From Parachlamydiales bacterium (GTDB lineage: Bacteria > Chlamydiota > Chlamydiia > Chlamydiales > JABDDJ01), in NCBI GenBank assembly GCA_041671045.1, contig JBAZCF010000017.1, positions 1 through 19,111 on the forward strand: 19,111 bases of DNA, in the 5' to 3' direction. The translations under genes were made by a program, and so were the position numbers. The stretch's first letter is position 1. Each line of letters starts with the position of its first letter. Shown piece after piece: positions 6,209-12,289 of the stretch. The notes beneath the pieces are model-generated. The model ran no database searches. It was not told where the DNA came from and saw only the letters and a program-made list of their open reading frames with translations.

Positions 6209-7158
6209 GGCCTGGAGATAGAGCCCTAGCGAAACAGATCGACGATTCCTTAAGGGAATTCGACCTAAAGAAACGTCCTCTTGTCGGAATCAAAGATGCG
6301 GCCTATCGAGCTTCACTTGTTGAGCAAATTGTCGAAAGCGAACGGCGCATTCGATTTATTACCCGACTGCGGGGATTGAAGGATATCAACCAGCAAGTTG
6401 CCGATCCAGGGAGTGAACTATTTGACCCGTTCAGGGCGGCATTGCTAATGCATCGCAGTGGCATGATCGATGAAGCATCTTGGTTGGTGTTTCTTTCAGT
6501 TCATTTCGGGAAACCTAAACAGACTGGCTGGCGATTGGTTCGCGATGTCTATGGTCAATTGGGCGCTGGTGTGAATTGGGATTGGGAGCGAACGAGCAAG
6601 GACGTGCAGTCATTTCTGATATGGTTGGCGGCCCATCTGCACACATTAAAGGGCGCGGATGGTGTAAAGCGGCGTTTCGGCAATCATCGCAAATATCAGA
6701 GCCTTCATCCCTATTCGCCAAGTGGAACGGGGGCTGCTTTCGGCAGTTATATCAATTGGGTCGGACCCGCAAGAAAGCATCAGGTATTTTTTCAACAAGT
6801 CTCAAACGCCGCAGGCGGTGATCCTCGAAAAATGTTTTCCGACCTCTACGAATCAATGTCGGCAGTTAGTTCCTTCGGACGAACGGCCAAATTCGACTAT
6901 TTGACGATGGTAGGCAAATTGGGTCTGCTGCCGATTGAGCCCGGGACAACATATATGCAAGGCGCTACAGGGCCTCTCTTGGGCGCCCGTCTCTTATTTG
7001 CGGGGAATAAGAACGCTAACCTTAGCCATAACACGCTGGAATTGTGGTTAATCGAACTAGAGGCTGATCTGCACTTGTATTTTGGTATGCAGATCCTTGA
7101 AGACGCCCTTTGCAACTGGCAGAAAAGTCCTGGGGTGTTCCGTCCGTTTCGTGGCTAG
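6205..7158 (+). CDS. Alpha-glutamyl/putrescinyl-thymine pyrophosphorylase clade 3-like protein
   Basis: 317 residues from a TTG start. That TTG shares bases with the previous stop (TTGA) and has GAAGGAG 7 nt upstream, so I prefer it to the ATG at 6172, which lies inside the preceding gene. The core pattern FDPFRAALLMHR, WLVFLSVHFGK, GWRLVRDVYG, RRFGNHRKYQSL, then FGRTAKFDYLTMVGKLGL and PIEPGTTYMQGATGPLLGAR fits, from memory, the family named for replacing pyrophosphate on hydroxymethyl-uracil-derived bases with amino acids or polyamines (aGPT-Pplase3). Family members are predicted base-hypermodification enzymes; clade 3 is largely uncharacterised. It ends 4 bp from the stop of the convergent HTH-ImmA gene, leaving no room for a separate terminator. 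Confidence 0.65.
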   Translation: MRPGDRALAKQIDDSLREFDLKKRPLVGIKDAAYRASLVEQIVESERRIRFITRLRGLKDINQQVADPGSELFDPFRAALLMHRSGMIDEASWLVFLSVHFGKPKQTGWRLVRDVYGQLGAGVNWDWERTSKDVQSFLIWLAAHLHTLKGADGVKRRFGNHRKYQSLHPYSPSGTGAAFGSYINWVGPARKHQVFFQQVSNAAGGDPRKMFSDLYESMSAVSSFGRTAKFDYLTMVGKLGLLPIEPGTTYMQGATGPLLGARLLFAGNKNANLSHNTLELWLIELEADLHLYFGMQILEDALCNWQKSPGVFRPFRG

Positions 7159-7162
7159 TTAC

Positions 7163-8254
7163 CTACTCGGCGTTCCATGTATAGCGTGATTTTAGGTTGT
7201 TGAAATGGTTTCGCTTGAGCACTTTTAGGTGCTGCAATTGACCAACTACGATGCCGGGCGAGATACCTATGCTCTTTGCAAATCTCACTATGTCCCAAAC
7301 ATTTGCGCGGAGTGCTAAGAGGCGCGGCTGATACTCCGGTGGAATTAAGGTGGTAGAAGAGAATTCATTGGCCTCGGTCTCCTCTTTGTCTGAACAGGGG
7401 CCCTCACCTTCTACGAAAAGACCTTTCTTGTCGTGAAGTAGCAGGTGGCCTGCTTCGTGAAATAGTGAGAACCAAAAGTGATCGTCTGACAGGTAGCGGA
7501 AACTAAGTAACATAACCGCCTTGTCCGGTGAAACAAAGAAGGTCGCTCCGCTAGCTCGACACCCGGATGGTGTGCGAAGGAAAACTATTGCTACACCGCA
7601 CTCGGCGCACAACTTTCTTAGCGTCGCGACAATATCTTGAAGATTTTTTAGGCGAGTAACGGCGCGAATTTTCGGCAATGTGGCTCTAAAACGTACAGCG
7701 TCCCACGTTTGGCAATCTATTGACGCACTTTCAATAGCCCCTTGCCGAAGCCAAGCTGCGGTTGCTCCCGCATGTGATTCAAACGAGGCCGATTTTCTGA
7801 ATGCCGCGCCGTCAAATACGTCGGCATACCTTTCTCGCCACGACGACAAATTTGATGCACCAAAAAATGCGAGGCAAGCCGCAACGCCTTCGCCAGCGCT
7901 CTGAAATGGCTTGATCCAGCCAAACTGGACCATATCTTTTACTGGCAGACCCTTAAGCCAATGCTCCTGCTCTAGGTGCCTTGCACTCTCCAAGCTGCGC
8001 GTCAAATCGCTCCTATACTGTGCTTCGCGGTTAAGCCAAAAAGCCGGCGATGCCCCTAGAGTTCTTGCGAGATTTTCAGCAAGCTCTTCTGTAACGGGAG
8101 ACCGGCCTTGCAGCAAATTGGCTACGTAATCTGAGGTTGCACCTATGCGCGTAGCGAAATCGGACGTAGACCATTTCCGTTCTCCAAGAAGATCAGCAAT
8201 GGTGTCGCCGGGAGGGCATATCCAGTCGGGGCTAAATTGGCCGGTGCTAAGCAT
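7163..8254 (-). CDS. Second HTH / ImmA-IrrE metallopeptidase-like fusion (HigA type)
   Basis: 363 residues. Residues 17-75 are an XRE/HigA helix-turn-helix (ATSDYVANLLQGRSPVTEEL, then GASPAFWLNREAQY, the typical HigA recognition and end motif). The C-terminal ImmA/IrrE-like domain carries HEAGH at 266-270 and ETEANEFSSTTLIP near 292-305, consistent with a zinc metallopeptidase. It is a different subfamily from the protein encoded at 1218-2435 and lacks that protein's N-terminal extension. It overlaps the upstream toxin gene by 8 bp. Expected role: antitoxin/autorepressor, possibly with stress-triggered proteolysis. Confidence 0.88.
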   Translation of the reverse strand: MLSTGQFSPDWICPPGDTIADLLGERKWSTSDFATRIGATSDYVANLLQGRSPVTEELAENLARTLGASPAFWLNREAQYRSDLTRSLESARHLEQEHWLKGLPVKDMVQFGWIKPFQSAGEGVAACLAFFGASNLSSWRERYADVFDGAAFRKSASFESHAGATAAWLRQGAIESASIDCQTWDAVRFRATLPKIRAVTRLKNLQDIVATLRKLCAECGVAIVFLRTPSGCRASGATFFVSPDKAVMLLSFRYLSDDHFWFSLFHEAGHLLLHDKKGLFVEGEGPCSDKEETEANEFSSTTLIPPEYQPRLLALRANVWDIVRFAKSIGISPGIVVGQLQHLKVLKRNHFNNLKSRYTWNAE

Positions 8255-8582
8255 ATTCGCTCCCTATTTTAATAATTTGGATGCGGGTTACCCTGCTCCA
8301 ATCAACGAGATTTGTTGCTAATACTGGGAGTGCAGCGTGATTGGATCGGAAAATCATGGTGTGTCCATCCACTAGATCTACTGCCATATCCCCTGCTCGA
8401 CTGTCACCGAGTTCGCGAGGATTTCCTGCAATCAGATCCTTCACAGACGTAGCGGCCCGCAAGTCGGCAAGACGGTGCTTTAACGCTGCGGCCACTCTTT
8501 CCCCGAGTTCGCGCCTTGCTAAAGCCTCAGCCTCACATATTTGTCGAAGCTGCTTATCGGAAAATGCGAGATCCAACGCCAT
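8247..8582 (-). CDS. HigB/RelE-like toxin (plasmid maintenance killer type)
   Basis: 111 residues from ATG at 8582; a TTG at 8585 directly upstream is the only longer choice. The layout LAFSDKQLRQIC...LGERVAAALKHRLADLRAA, LIAGNPRELGD, GDMAVDLVDGHTMIFRSNH, then DWSRVTRIQIIKIGSEY is that of the HigB killer family in the RelE/ParE superfamily, which act as ribosome-dependent mRNases. No good Shine-Dalgarno is visible, which may keep expression low. Its stop lies inside the start of the HTH-ImmA gene, so the two are coupled. This toxin is not closely similar to the HigB-like protein at 2425-2703. Confidence 0.75.
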   Translation of the reverse strand: MALDLAFSDKQLRQICEAEALARRELGERVAAALKHRLADLRAATSVKDLIAGNPRELGDSRAGDMAVDLVDGHTMIFRSNHAALPVLATNLVDWSRVTRIQIIKIGSEYA

Positions 8583-8633
8583 CAATCTATTTCAATGGTA
8601 GAAGCAGCCACTCGATTTGGCGGATTGGGTAGT

Positions 8634-8664
8634 GGCATATCGATTTTCCAATTTATCATATGCC
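8634..8664. repeat. Inverted repeat upstream of second toxin operon
   Basis: GGCATAT (8634-8640) and ATATGCC (8658-8664) are perfect 7-bp arms around a 17-bp AT-rich spacer, about 50-80 bp before the toxin start. This is a plausible operator for the HTH-ImmA repressor. A -10-like TATGAT (minus, 8660-8655) lies within it, but I find no matching -35. Confidence 0.45.
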
Positions 8665-8765
8665 TGCTTGTCGATGAGTAGCTATTGCTCAACTCCGGTT
8701 TATCGCAGGGCTAACGATCTAGGTAACAGGCTGGCCGCCATTGGCCACCGAGAAAGAGAAGACGA

Positions 8766-9371
8766 TTGAACGCGCTCGACGCAGAAACGAAGACTCATGG
8801 CGGCCAGTCCTTGCTGACCGACGGGTTCGACCCCAAGCCCCGGCAGACCATATTTTCGCCGTGCCGGACCTACCGCTACGCACTGTGGCGCGAGTGGATC
8901 GGAGGCGAAGGCTACGCGATGTTTGTGGGCCTGAACCCGAGCACGGCGGACGAGACGCAGGACGATCCGACGATACGGCGCTGCATTGCCTTTGCGAAGG
9001 CATGGGGCTACGCCGGCCTGTGCATGACAAACCTGTTTGCGTTCCGCGCCACCGACCCGAAGGACATGAAGGCCGCAGCCGATCCGGTAGGGCCGGACAA
9101 CAACAAACACTTGGGGATGCTGGCCCATCGCGCCGGGGTAGTTGTGGCGGCGTGGGGCGCGAACGGAACGCATCGGGGGCGAGACGCCGAAGTGCGGGCG
9201 ATGCTCGACCAGGCGCTGCACTGTCTGGCGCTGACGAAGGACGGCCACCCCGGCCACCCGCTGTATTTGCGGAAAACACTGACTCCGGTTCCGATGGGGT
9301 CGAACAGTTATTCATGCGCGGAAACGTCCGGGTTGCTGTCAATAAAACGGACACGGTCGAAATGCCTTTAA
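8766..9371 (+). CDS. DUF1643 domain protein
   Basis: 201 residues from a TTG start; an in-frame stop at 8724 rules out a longer form with any usual start codon. The DUF1643 signature runs from FSPCRTYRYALWREW (30-44) through FVGLNPSTADETQDDPT (53-69), CIAFAKAWGYAG and MTNLFAFRATDP (87-98) to the DGHPGHPLYLR end. The family is widespread in phages and islands and its GLNPS loop resembles uracil-DNA glycosylase motif 1; no activity is known to me. After PVPM, where family members usually stop, about 25 unrelated residues follow, so the native end has probably been altered. The sequence is clearly GC-richer than the cassette to its left. Confidence 0.85.
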   Translation: MNALDAETKTHGGQSLLTDGFDPKPRQTIFSPCRTYRYALWREWIGGEGYAMFVGLNPSTADETQDDPTIRRCIAFAKAWGYAGLCMTNLFAFRATDPKDMKAAADPVGPDNNKHLGMLAHRAGVVVAAWGANGTHRGRDAEVRAMLDQALHCLALTKDGHPGHPLYLRKTLTPVPMGSNSYSCAETSGLLSIKRTRSKCL

Positions 9372-9476
9372 GGTACTGAATGACGTGGAGATTATCCGAT
9401 CCTGGTCTCCTTATCAATCGACAATCATACGGACCGAGCCACTCCGATGTAGCCAACACGTCGACTGCTCGCTTTC

Positions 9477-9497
9477 CCTGAACGACTTCTGTTCAGG
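9477..9497. repeat. Inverted repeat in the spacer after DUF1643
   Basis: CCTGAAC and GTTCAGG form perfect 7-bp arms around a 7-base loop. It lies about 105 bp after the DUF1643 stop and lacks a T run in either direction, so it is not a clear terminator. The rest of the 188-bp spacer shows nothing I can name. Confidence 0.35.
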
Positions 9498-9529
9498 AGA
9501 TCTCTGAAGGACCGGTTCTGGCCCGAATC

Positions 9530-9559
9530 TGAAAAGAAGGCTGGCATCCAACGGATGCC
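9530..9559 (-). terminator. Terminator hairpin abutting the IHF-beta stop codon
   Basis: Directly after the TGA of the IHF-beta gene (9562-9560), the minus strand has GGCATCC-GTT-GGATGCC (9559-9543), a 7-bp stem with a 3-base loop, followed by AGCCTTCTTTTC. The T tract is imperfect, but position and stem support an intrinsic terminator for the HTH/IHF-beta operon. Confidence 0.6.
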
Positions 9560-9844
9560 TCAGTTGCTCTGATCGACACGCTCGCGCAATTCCTTGCCAG
9601 CCTTAAAGTGTGGGACATGTTTGGCGTCCACCATCACCTTTTCACCGGATTTTGGATTGCGCCCGATACGCGGCGGCCTGTAGTTCAGATCAAAGCTGCC
9701 GAAGCCGCGAATCTCGGTGCGATCACCCCGTTCAAGTGCGGCGACCACTGCATCAAGAATCGTCTTCAACGCGAAATCAGCATCCTTCGCCACCAGTTGC
9801 GGGAAGCGCGCCGCCAGCTTGCCGGTCAGTTCAGATTTGGTCAT
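9560..9844 (-). CDS. Integration host factor beta-like protein (HU/IHF family)
   Basis: 94 residues, complete. It opens MTKSELTGKLAARFPQL as IhfB does and continues with the DNA-binding run RGDRTEIRGFGSFDL (39-53) and the beta-arm R-N-P-K-S-G at 62-67, whose proline intercalates into bent DNA. Length and motifs match IhfB. Carriage next to an integrase on an accessory element suggests it helps build the element's own recombination or regulatory complexes. It could work as a homodimer or pair with the host IHF-alpha. It is 22 bp after the HTH gene in one operon, with no strong Shine-Dalgarno. Confidence 0.88.
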   Translation of the reverse strand: MTKSELTGKLAARFPQLVAKDADFALKTILDAVVAALERGDRTEIRGFGSFDLNYRPPRIGRNPKSGEKVMVDAKHVPHFKAGKELRERVDQSN

Positions 9845-9866
9845 AGGTCGCGTGCCCGACGCGCTT

Positions 9867-10085
9867 CTACTTCAAGGCGTCAGCCAAGTCCTTGTCGGTT
9901 ACTTTCCCTGACCGATGCAGCCATAGCAGGATCGCCAACGGCTTCGGAATGTTCCGACCCGATTCGTAACGGGAGCCGCCCGACTGCGTGACGCCATAAC
10001 GCGACCAGAAATCCTTCTGATTGAGGGTCTCTTTCTTGCGGGTAGTACCAATGTCGGAAAAGTCGAGTTTCTTCTTGCGGGCCAT
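9867..10085 (-). CDS. Small HTH regulator (XRE-like)
   Basis: 72 residues, chosen from ATG 10085 because GGAGG lies 5 nt upstream. The N-terminus is basic (MARKKKLDF). A helix-turn-helix follows: LNQKDFWSRYGVTQSGGSRYE as the DNA-reading part, then NIPKPLAILLWLHRSGKVT. Proteins of this type recur as short regulators on plasmids and integrative elements. It heads a two-gene operon with IHF-beta. The direct repeat ATGCTA at 10118-10123 and 10129-10134, one helical turn apart and over its own -10, is a candidate autoregulatory site. Confidence 0.7.
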   Translation of the reverse strand: MARKKKLDFSDIGTTRKKETLNQKDFWSRYGVTQSGGSRYESGRNIPKPLAILLWLHRSGKVTDKDLADALK

Positions 10086-10117
10086 GGCGACCTCCATTGA
10101 TGATGAGTGGAAACGGC

Positions 10118-10149
10118 ATGCTATACCAATGCTAAACGGTGCGGGGCAA
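10118..10149 (-). promoter_or_regulatory. Promoter of the HTH/IHF-beta operon
   Basis: On the minus strand, -35 TTGCCC (10149-10144) and -10 TATAGC (10125-10120) are 18 bp apart, about 35 bp before the HTH start. Two direct copies of TAGCAT (plus-strand ATGCTA at 10118 and 10129) spaced 11 bp overlap the -10, suggesting binding on one DNA face. Promoter quality is moderate. Confidence 0.5.
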
Positions 10150-10227
10150 CTCGATACAGTCAGCGGCACCGGCCTGAACCCGGAAAGACAGGATTTGGAG
10201 GCCGCGTACTGGCAAAGTTATTGCGGC

Positions 10228-10257
10228 TTGACCCATGCTCAGCCATCCGATTAGCAT
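10228..10257 (+). promoter_or_regulatory. Plus-strand promoter before structured leader
   Basis: TTGACC (10228-10233) and TAGCAT (10252-10257) are spaced 18 bp. The predicted start is near 10264, just at the first hairpin. The -10 uses the same TAGCAT hexamer found twice in the opposing HTH promoter, so one regulator could touch both. Confidence 0.45.
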
Positions 10258-10263
10258 ACAGTA

Positions 10264-10354
10264 CGGCGCGTTTTGCGCCGTGCCGCGCCGCCACAAAAAC
10301 TCCGGCAACTGCCGACACCAGCGAAAGCCACGACTCCCAAGGTCGTGGCTTTTT
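10264..10354 (+). ncRNA. Putative small RNA or attenuator leader with two hairpins
   Basis: The roughly 90-nt stretch between the predicted promoter and a strong terminator contains no convincing ORF. It holds a hairpin ACGGCGC-gtttt-GCGCCGT (10263-10281), an unpaired AC-rich linker, and the terminator at 10324-10354. This is the layout of a short stand-alone RNA, or of a leader that attenuates the gene starting at 10413. The 10086-10412 stretch otherwise holds only the divergent promoters. Confidence 0.4.
10324..10354 (+). terminator. Strong rho-independent terminator
   Basis: AAAGCCACGAC (10324-10334) and GTCGTGGCTTT (10342-10352) pair perfectly over 11 bp around a 7-base loop, ending in a TTTTT run. 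The leading AAA makes it usable on the minus strand too. No plus-strand gene ends upstream within 900 bp, so it must end a short RNA or act as an attenuator before the gene at 10413. Confidence 0.8.
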
Positions 10355-10412
10355 GCGTTCTTGGGTGCCGGTTTGCCAGCAGCGCGGCTCACTTTTCATG
10401 GAGCTAATCGCT

Positions 10413-10751
10413 ATGTGTCAAACATCCAAAATCGACGAAGCAACCAGCCCCTCACCGTTACCGACCGTCCAGGACCGAACTCGCCCGCTGTTTTCGCTCG
10501 GGAGAATCGTCGCTACCCCTGGCGCACTCGCGGTATTTGAAGAAAACGGCCTCAACCCGTATGAATACCTCGGCCGGCACCAGTGCGGCGATTGGGGAAC
10601 CGTGCCACCGGAAGACTGGAAGTCCAACGACGAAGCTCTTGTTCATGGCGGGCGAGTGCTTTCCGCCTACATGGTGAAAGGAACGAAGATTTGGATCATC
10701 ACCGAGTGGGACCGGTCTGTTTCGACATTGCTGCTGCCGAGCGAGTATTGA
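10413..10751 (+). CDS. Conserved plasmid/island small protein, function unknown
   Basis: 112 residues from ATG 10413, preceded by GGAG 9 nt upstream; a much longer frame reaching back to 10107 would cross the terminator and promoter and is not credible. The core RPLFSLGRIVATPGALAVFE, YLGRHQCGDWG, then SAYMVKGTKIWIITEWDRS and a TLLLPSEY end is a pattern I recognise from many plasmids and integrative elements, sometimes labelled 'plasmid related protein'. Its function is unknown to me. One base separates its stop from the next start, so the two genes are coupled. Confidence 0.7.
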   Translation: MCQTSKIDEATSPSPLPTVQDRTRPLFSLGRIVATPGALAVFEENGLNPYEYLGRHQCGDWGTVPPEDWKSNDEALVHGGRVLSAYMVKGTKIWIITEWDRSVSTLLLPSEY

Positions 10752-10752
10752 C

Positions 10753-11178
10753 ATGGGCATCCTTCAGTCACGCAATGAACTGGATATCGAATTCGCCGAC
10801 CACGAATCGCAACGACCGCTACGCGATCTGATCCTACTGTTGCCACATATTCAGGCCAGGAGAGTCGGTGGCGAATTTCACATTGACTGGCAAAGTGCGG
10901 CCCCGGAGCTTTTACTTCAGCTTGGCCACAATGCCGAAATAACCCAGCGCACCGTGAATCGGGGCGTAGCGGCAATCGGACGGTTACTGGTAGCAGTCAG
11001 CCCGGAAGTGGGTCTCGGCGAAATCCCTGCCGACTGCGTGGAATCAATAGGCTGGCTTTTGGCGGAACTCGGCGACTTGGGCTCTACGTCGACCGAAATA
11101 CTGACAGCGTGCCAGAGGTACACGTCTGATTATTCGCCAGACAGCCCGCTGGAATTGACCCCAACCGCACGACCGTAG
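10753..11178 (+). CDS. Hypothetical protein coupled to the upstream small protein
   Basis: 141 residues, acidic and mostly helical, with no family I recognise. The start at 10753 is one base past the previous TGA. No signal peptide or membrane segment is visible. The middle (EITQRTVNRGVAAIGRLL) and the stretch IGWLLAELGDLGSTSTEIL look like amphipathic helices. Proteins in this place on related elements are often small regulators, but that is only context. It is followed by a short hairpin and then the integrase. Confidence 0.55.
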   Translation: MGILQSRNELDIEFADHESQRPLRDLILLLPHIQARRVGGEFHIDWQSAAPELLLQLGHNAEITQRTVNRGVAAIGRLLVAVSPEVGLGEIPADCVESIGWLLAELGDLGSTSTEILTACQRYTSDYSPDSPLELTPTARP

Positions 11179-11199
11179 GTCACCCAGCCAGTCCTCTTC

Positions 11200-11217
11200 A
11201 GCGGCAACTATGCCGCT
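11200..11217 (+). terminator. Weak hairpin after the hypothetical gene
   Basis: AGCGGC and GCCGCT form 6-bp arms around a 6-base loop 21 bp past the stop at 11178, followed by TTTC. It is a possible weak terminator separating the small-protein pair from the integrase. Confidence 0.35.
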
Positions 11218-11234
11218 TTCATTCAAGCCAAGTG

Positions 11235-11271
11235 GTTTCACAAAACAACAGTTAGTGAAACAGGTTTTGTG
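11235..11271. repeat. Interleaved inverted repeats upstream of the integrase
   Basis: Two inverted repeats interlock: GTTTCAC (11235-11241) with GTGAAAC (11255-11261), and CACAAAAC (11239-11246) with GTTTTGTG (11264-11271). Left arms overlap, right arms are adjacent. This could be a recombinase or IHF-assisted binding region, or an RNA switch in the integrase leader. The arms are perfect; the function is inferred. Confidence 0.5.
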
Positions 11272-11305
11272 CTCGCCATTGGCATATTCACAAAGGAACC
11301 CAGCA

Positions 11306-12232
11306 ATGAACGCCACCGATCATCGGCGCAAGGCATCCGTGCGCCCATTACTTACTGAAGTCGAATACCTCGAAGCAACCAGAGCGCCATCGACCCGGCG
11401 CGAGTACGCGAACGATGTTCGTCTGTTTCTTGAGGCGGGCGGGACGATGCCGGCGTCAGTCGATCAGATCATCGCCTATATCACCGAGATCAGCAGCAGG
11501 CTTGCCGTGGCAACTATCGAACGCAGACTTGTCGCCATTCACGTAGGCCACCTTGAGCAAGGGCATCCGTCGCCGGCATCCGACGCTCGCGTTCGCCAGT
11601 TGATGAAAGGTGTCCGTCGCAGCCTTGGCGTTGCACAGAGACAAGTCAACGCCATCGAGAAAGACATCTTGCTCGATCTATGGTCGGTCGCAGCCAAACG
11701 TAAGCCAGTATGGGCGGCACGCACCGTTGCCTTGCTTGCAGTCGGCTGGGCGGGCGCGTTCCGCCGTAGTGAGTTGGTCGACCTGACGTGGGAGTGCGTG
11801 ACGTGGCTGGATCGTGGGCTTGAAATCACGCTGTTGTCGTCTAAGGTCGATCAGATGGCGGCGGGCTTTGTGAAGTTCATTCCGATGGCACACGGCGACC
11901 GGTGCCCGGTCAAGGCACTGAAACATTGGCAGGACGTGTCAGGCATTACAACCGGTCCCATTTTTCGCTCGGTCGGTCAGAACGAAAGCATCGGCAGCCG
12001 GTCGCTCTCGACGCACGCCGTCGCCAAGATCATCAAGCAACTCATTGAGGCCACCGGGCGCGACCCAGCGCTTTTTTCAGGGCACAGCTTGCGGGCGGGG
12101 TTTGTCACGACGGGGGTTTTGGCGGGCGTCCAAAGTGCTGTCCTGACACAAGTGACGGGCCACAGGTCCGAAGTCACCCTCCAGAAATATGTGCGAATCG
12201 GCAAGCGGCGGCAGATTCCGTCGCTGCTGTAA
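11306..12232 (+). CDS. Tyrosine recombinase / site-specific integrase
   Basis: 308 residues from ATG 11306, with AAGGA about 8 nt upstream; the longer frame from 11210 would include the repeats upstream and is less likely. The N-terminal SAM-like DNA-binding domain spans about 18-110 (STRREYANDVRLFLEAGG). The catalytic domain carries R153 (AFRRSEL), K180, H260-x-x-R263 (HSLRAGF), H286 (TGHRS) and nucleophile Y295, so all expected residues are present. It lacks the arm-binding domain of lambda-type integrases. It ends 31 bp from the hsdM stop on the opposite strand. It is probably responsible for integration of the 9.5-12.2 kb module. Confidence 0.9.
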   Translation: MNATDHRRKASVRPLLTEVEYLEATRAPSTRREYANDVRLFLEAGGTMPASVDQIIAYITEISSRLAVATIERRLVAIHVGHLEQGHPSPASDARVRQLMKGVRRSLGVAQRQVNAIEKDILLDLWSVAAKRKPVWAARTVALLAVGWAGAFRRSELVDLTWECVTWLDRGLEITLLSSKVDQMAAGFVKFIPMAHGDRCPVKALKHWQDVSGITTGPIFRSVGQNESIGSRSLSTHAVAKIIKQLIEATGRDPALFSGHSLRAGFVTTGVLAGVQSAVLTQVTGHRSEVTLQKYVRIGKRRQIPSLL

Positions 12233-12233
12233 G

Positions 12234-12289
12234 GGGGCTAGCAATAACCACGATGGCGGTGGTCATCCACGCACAAGTTTGCTAGCTCC
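12234..12289. repeat. Inverted repeat across the integrase/hsdM 3' junction
   Basis: Arms 12234-12244 and 12279-12289 pair at 10 of 11 positions around a core of GCTAGCAA and TTGCTAGC. Between them is a smaller ACCAC/GTGGT repeat (12247-12263). The structure includes the hsdM stop at 12263. It may be a bidirectional terminator for the two convergent genes or a remnant recombination site. Confidence 0.5.

Noticed and set aside
8700..9459. Long minus-strand frames opposite DUF1643 and a plus-strand frame of 212 codons
   Set aside because: They are Arg/Pro/Ser-rich shadows typical of GC-rich coding DNA; only the DUF1643 frame has recognisable motifs.
10107..10412. N-terminal extension of the gene at 10413 back to an ATG at 10107
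   Set aside because: It would run through a promoter, a hairpin and a strong terminator, gives low-complexity shadow sequence, and the family homology begins after 10413 where a good ribosome site exists.
11210..11305. Longer integrase start at 11210
   Set aside because: It would code through the interleaved repeats; ATG 11306 has a good AAGGA and the recombinase homology begins later.
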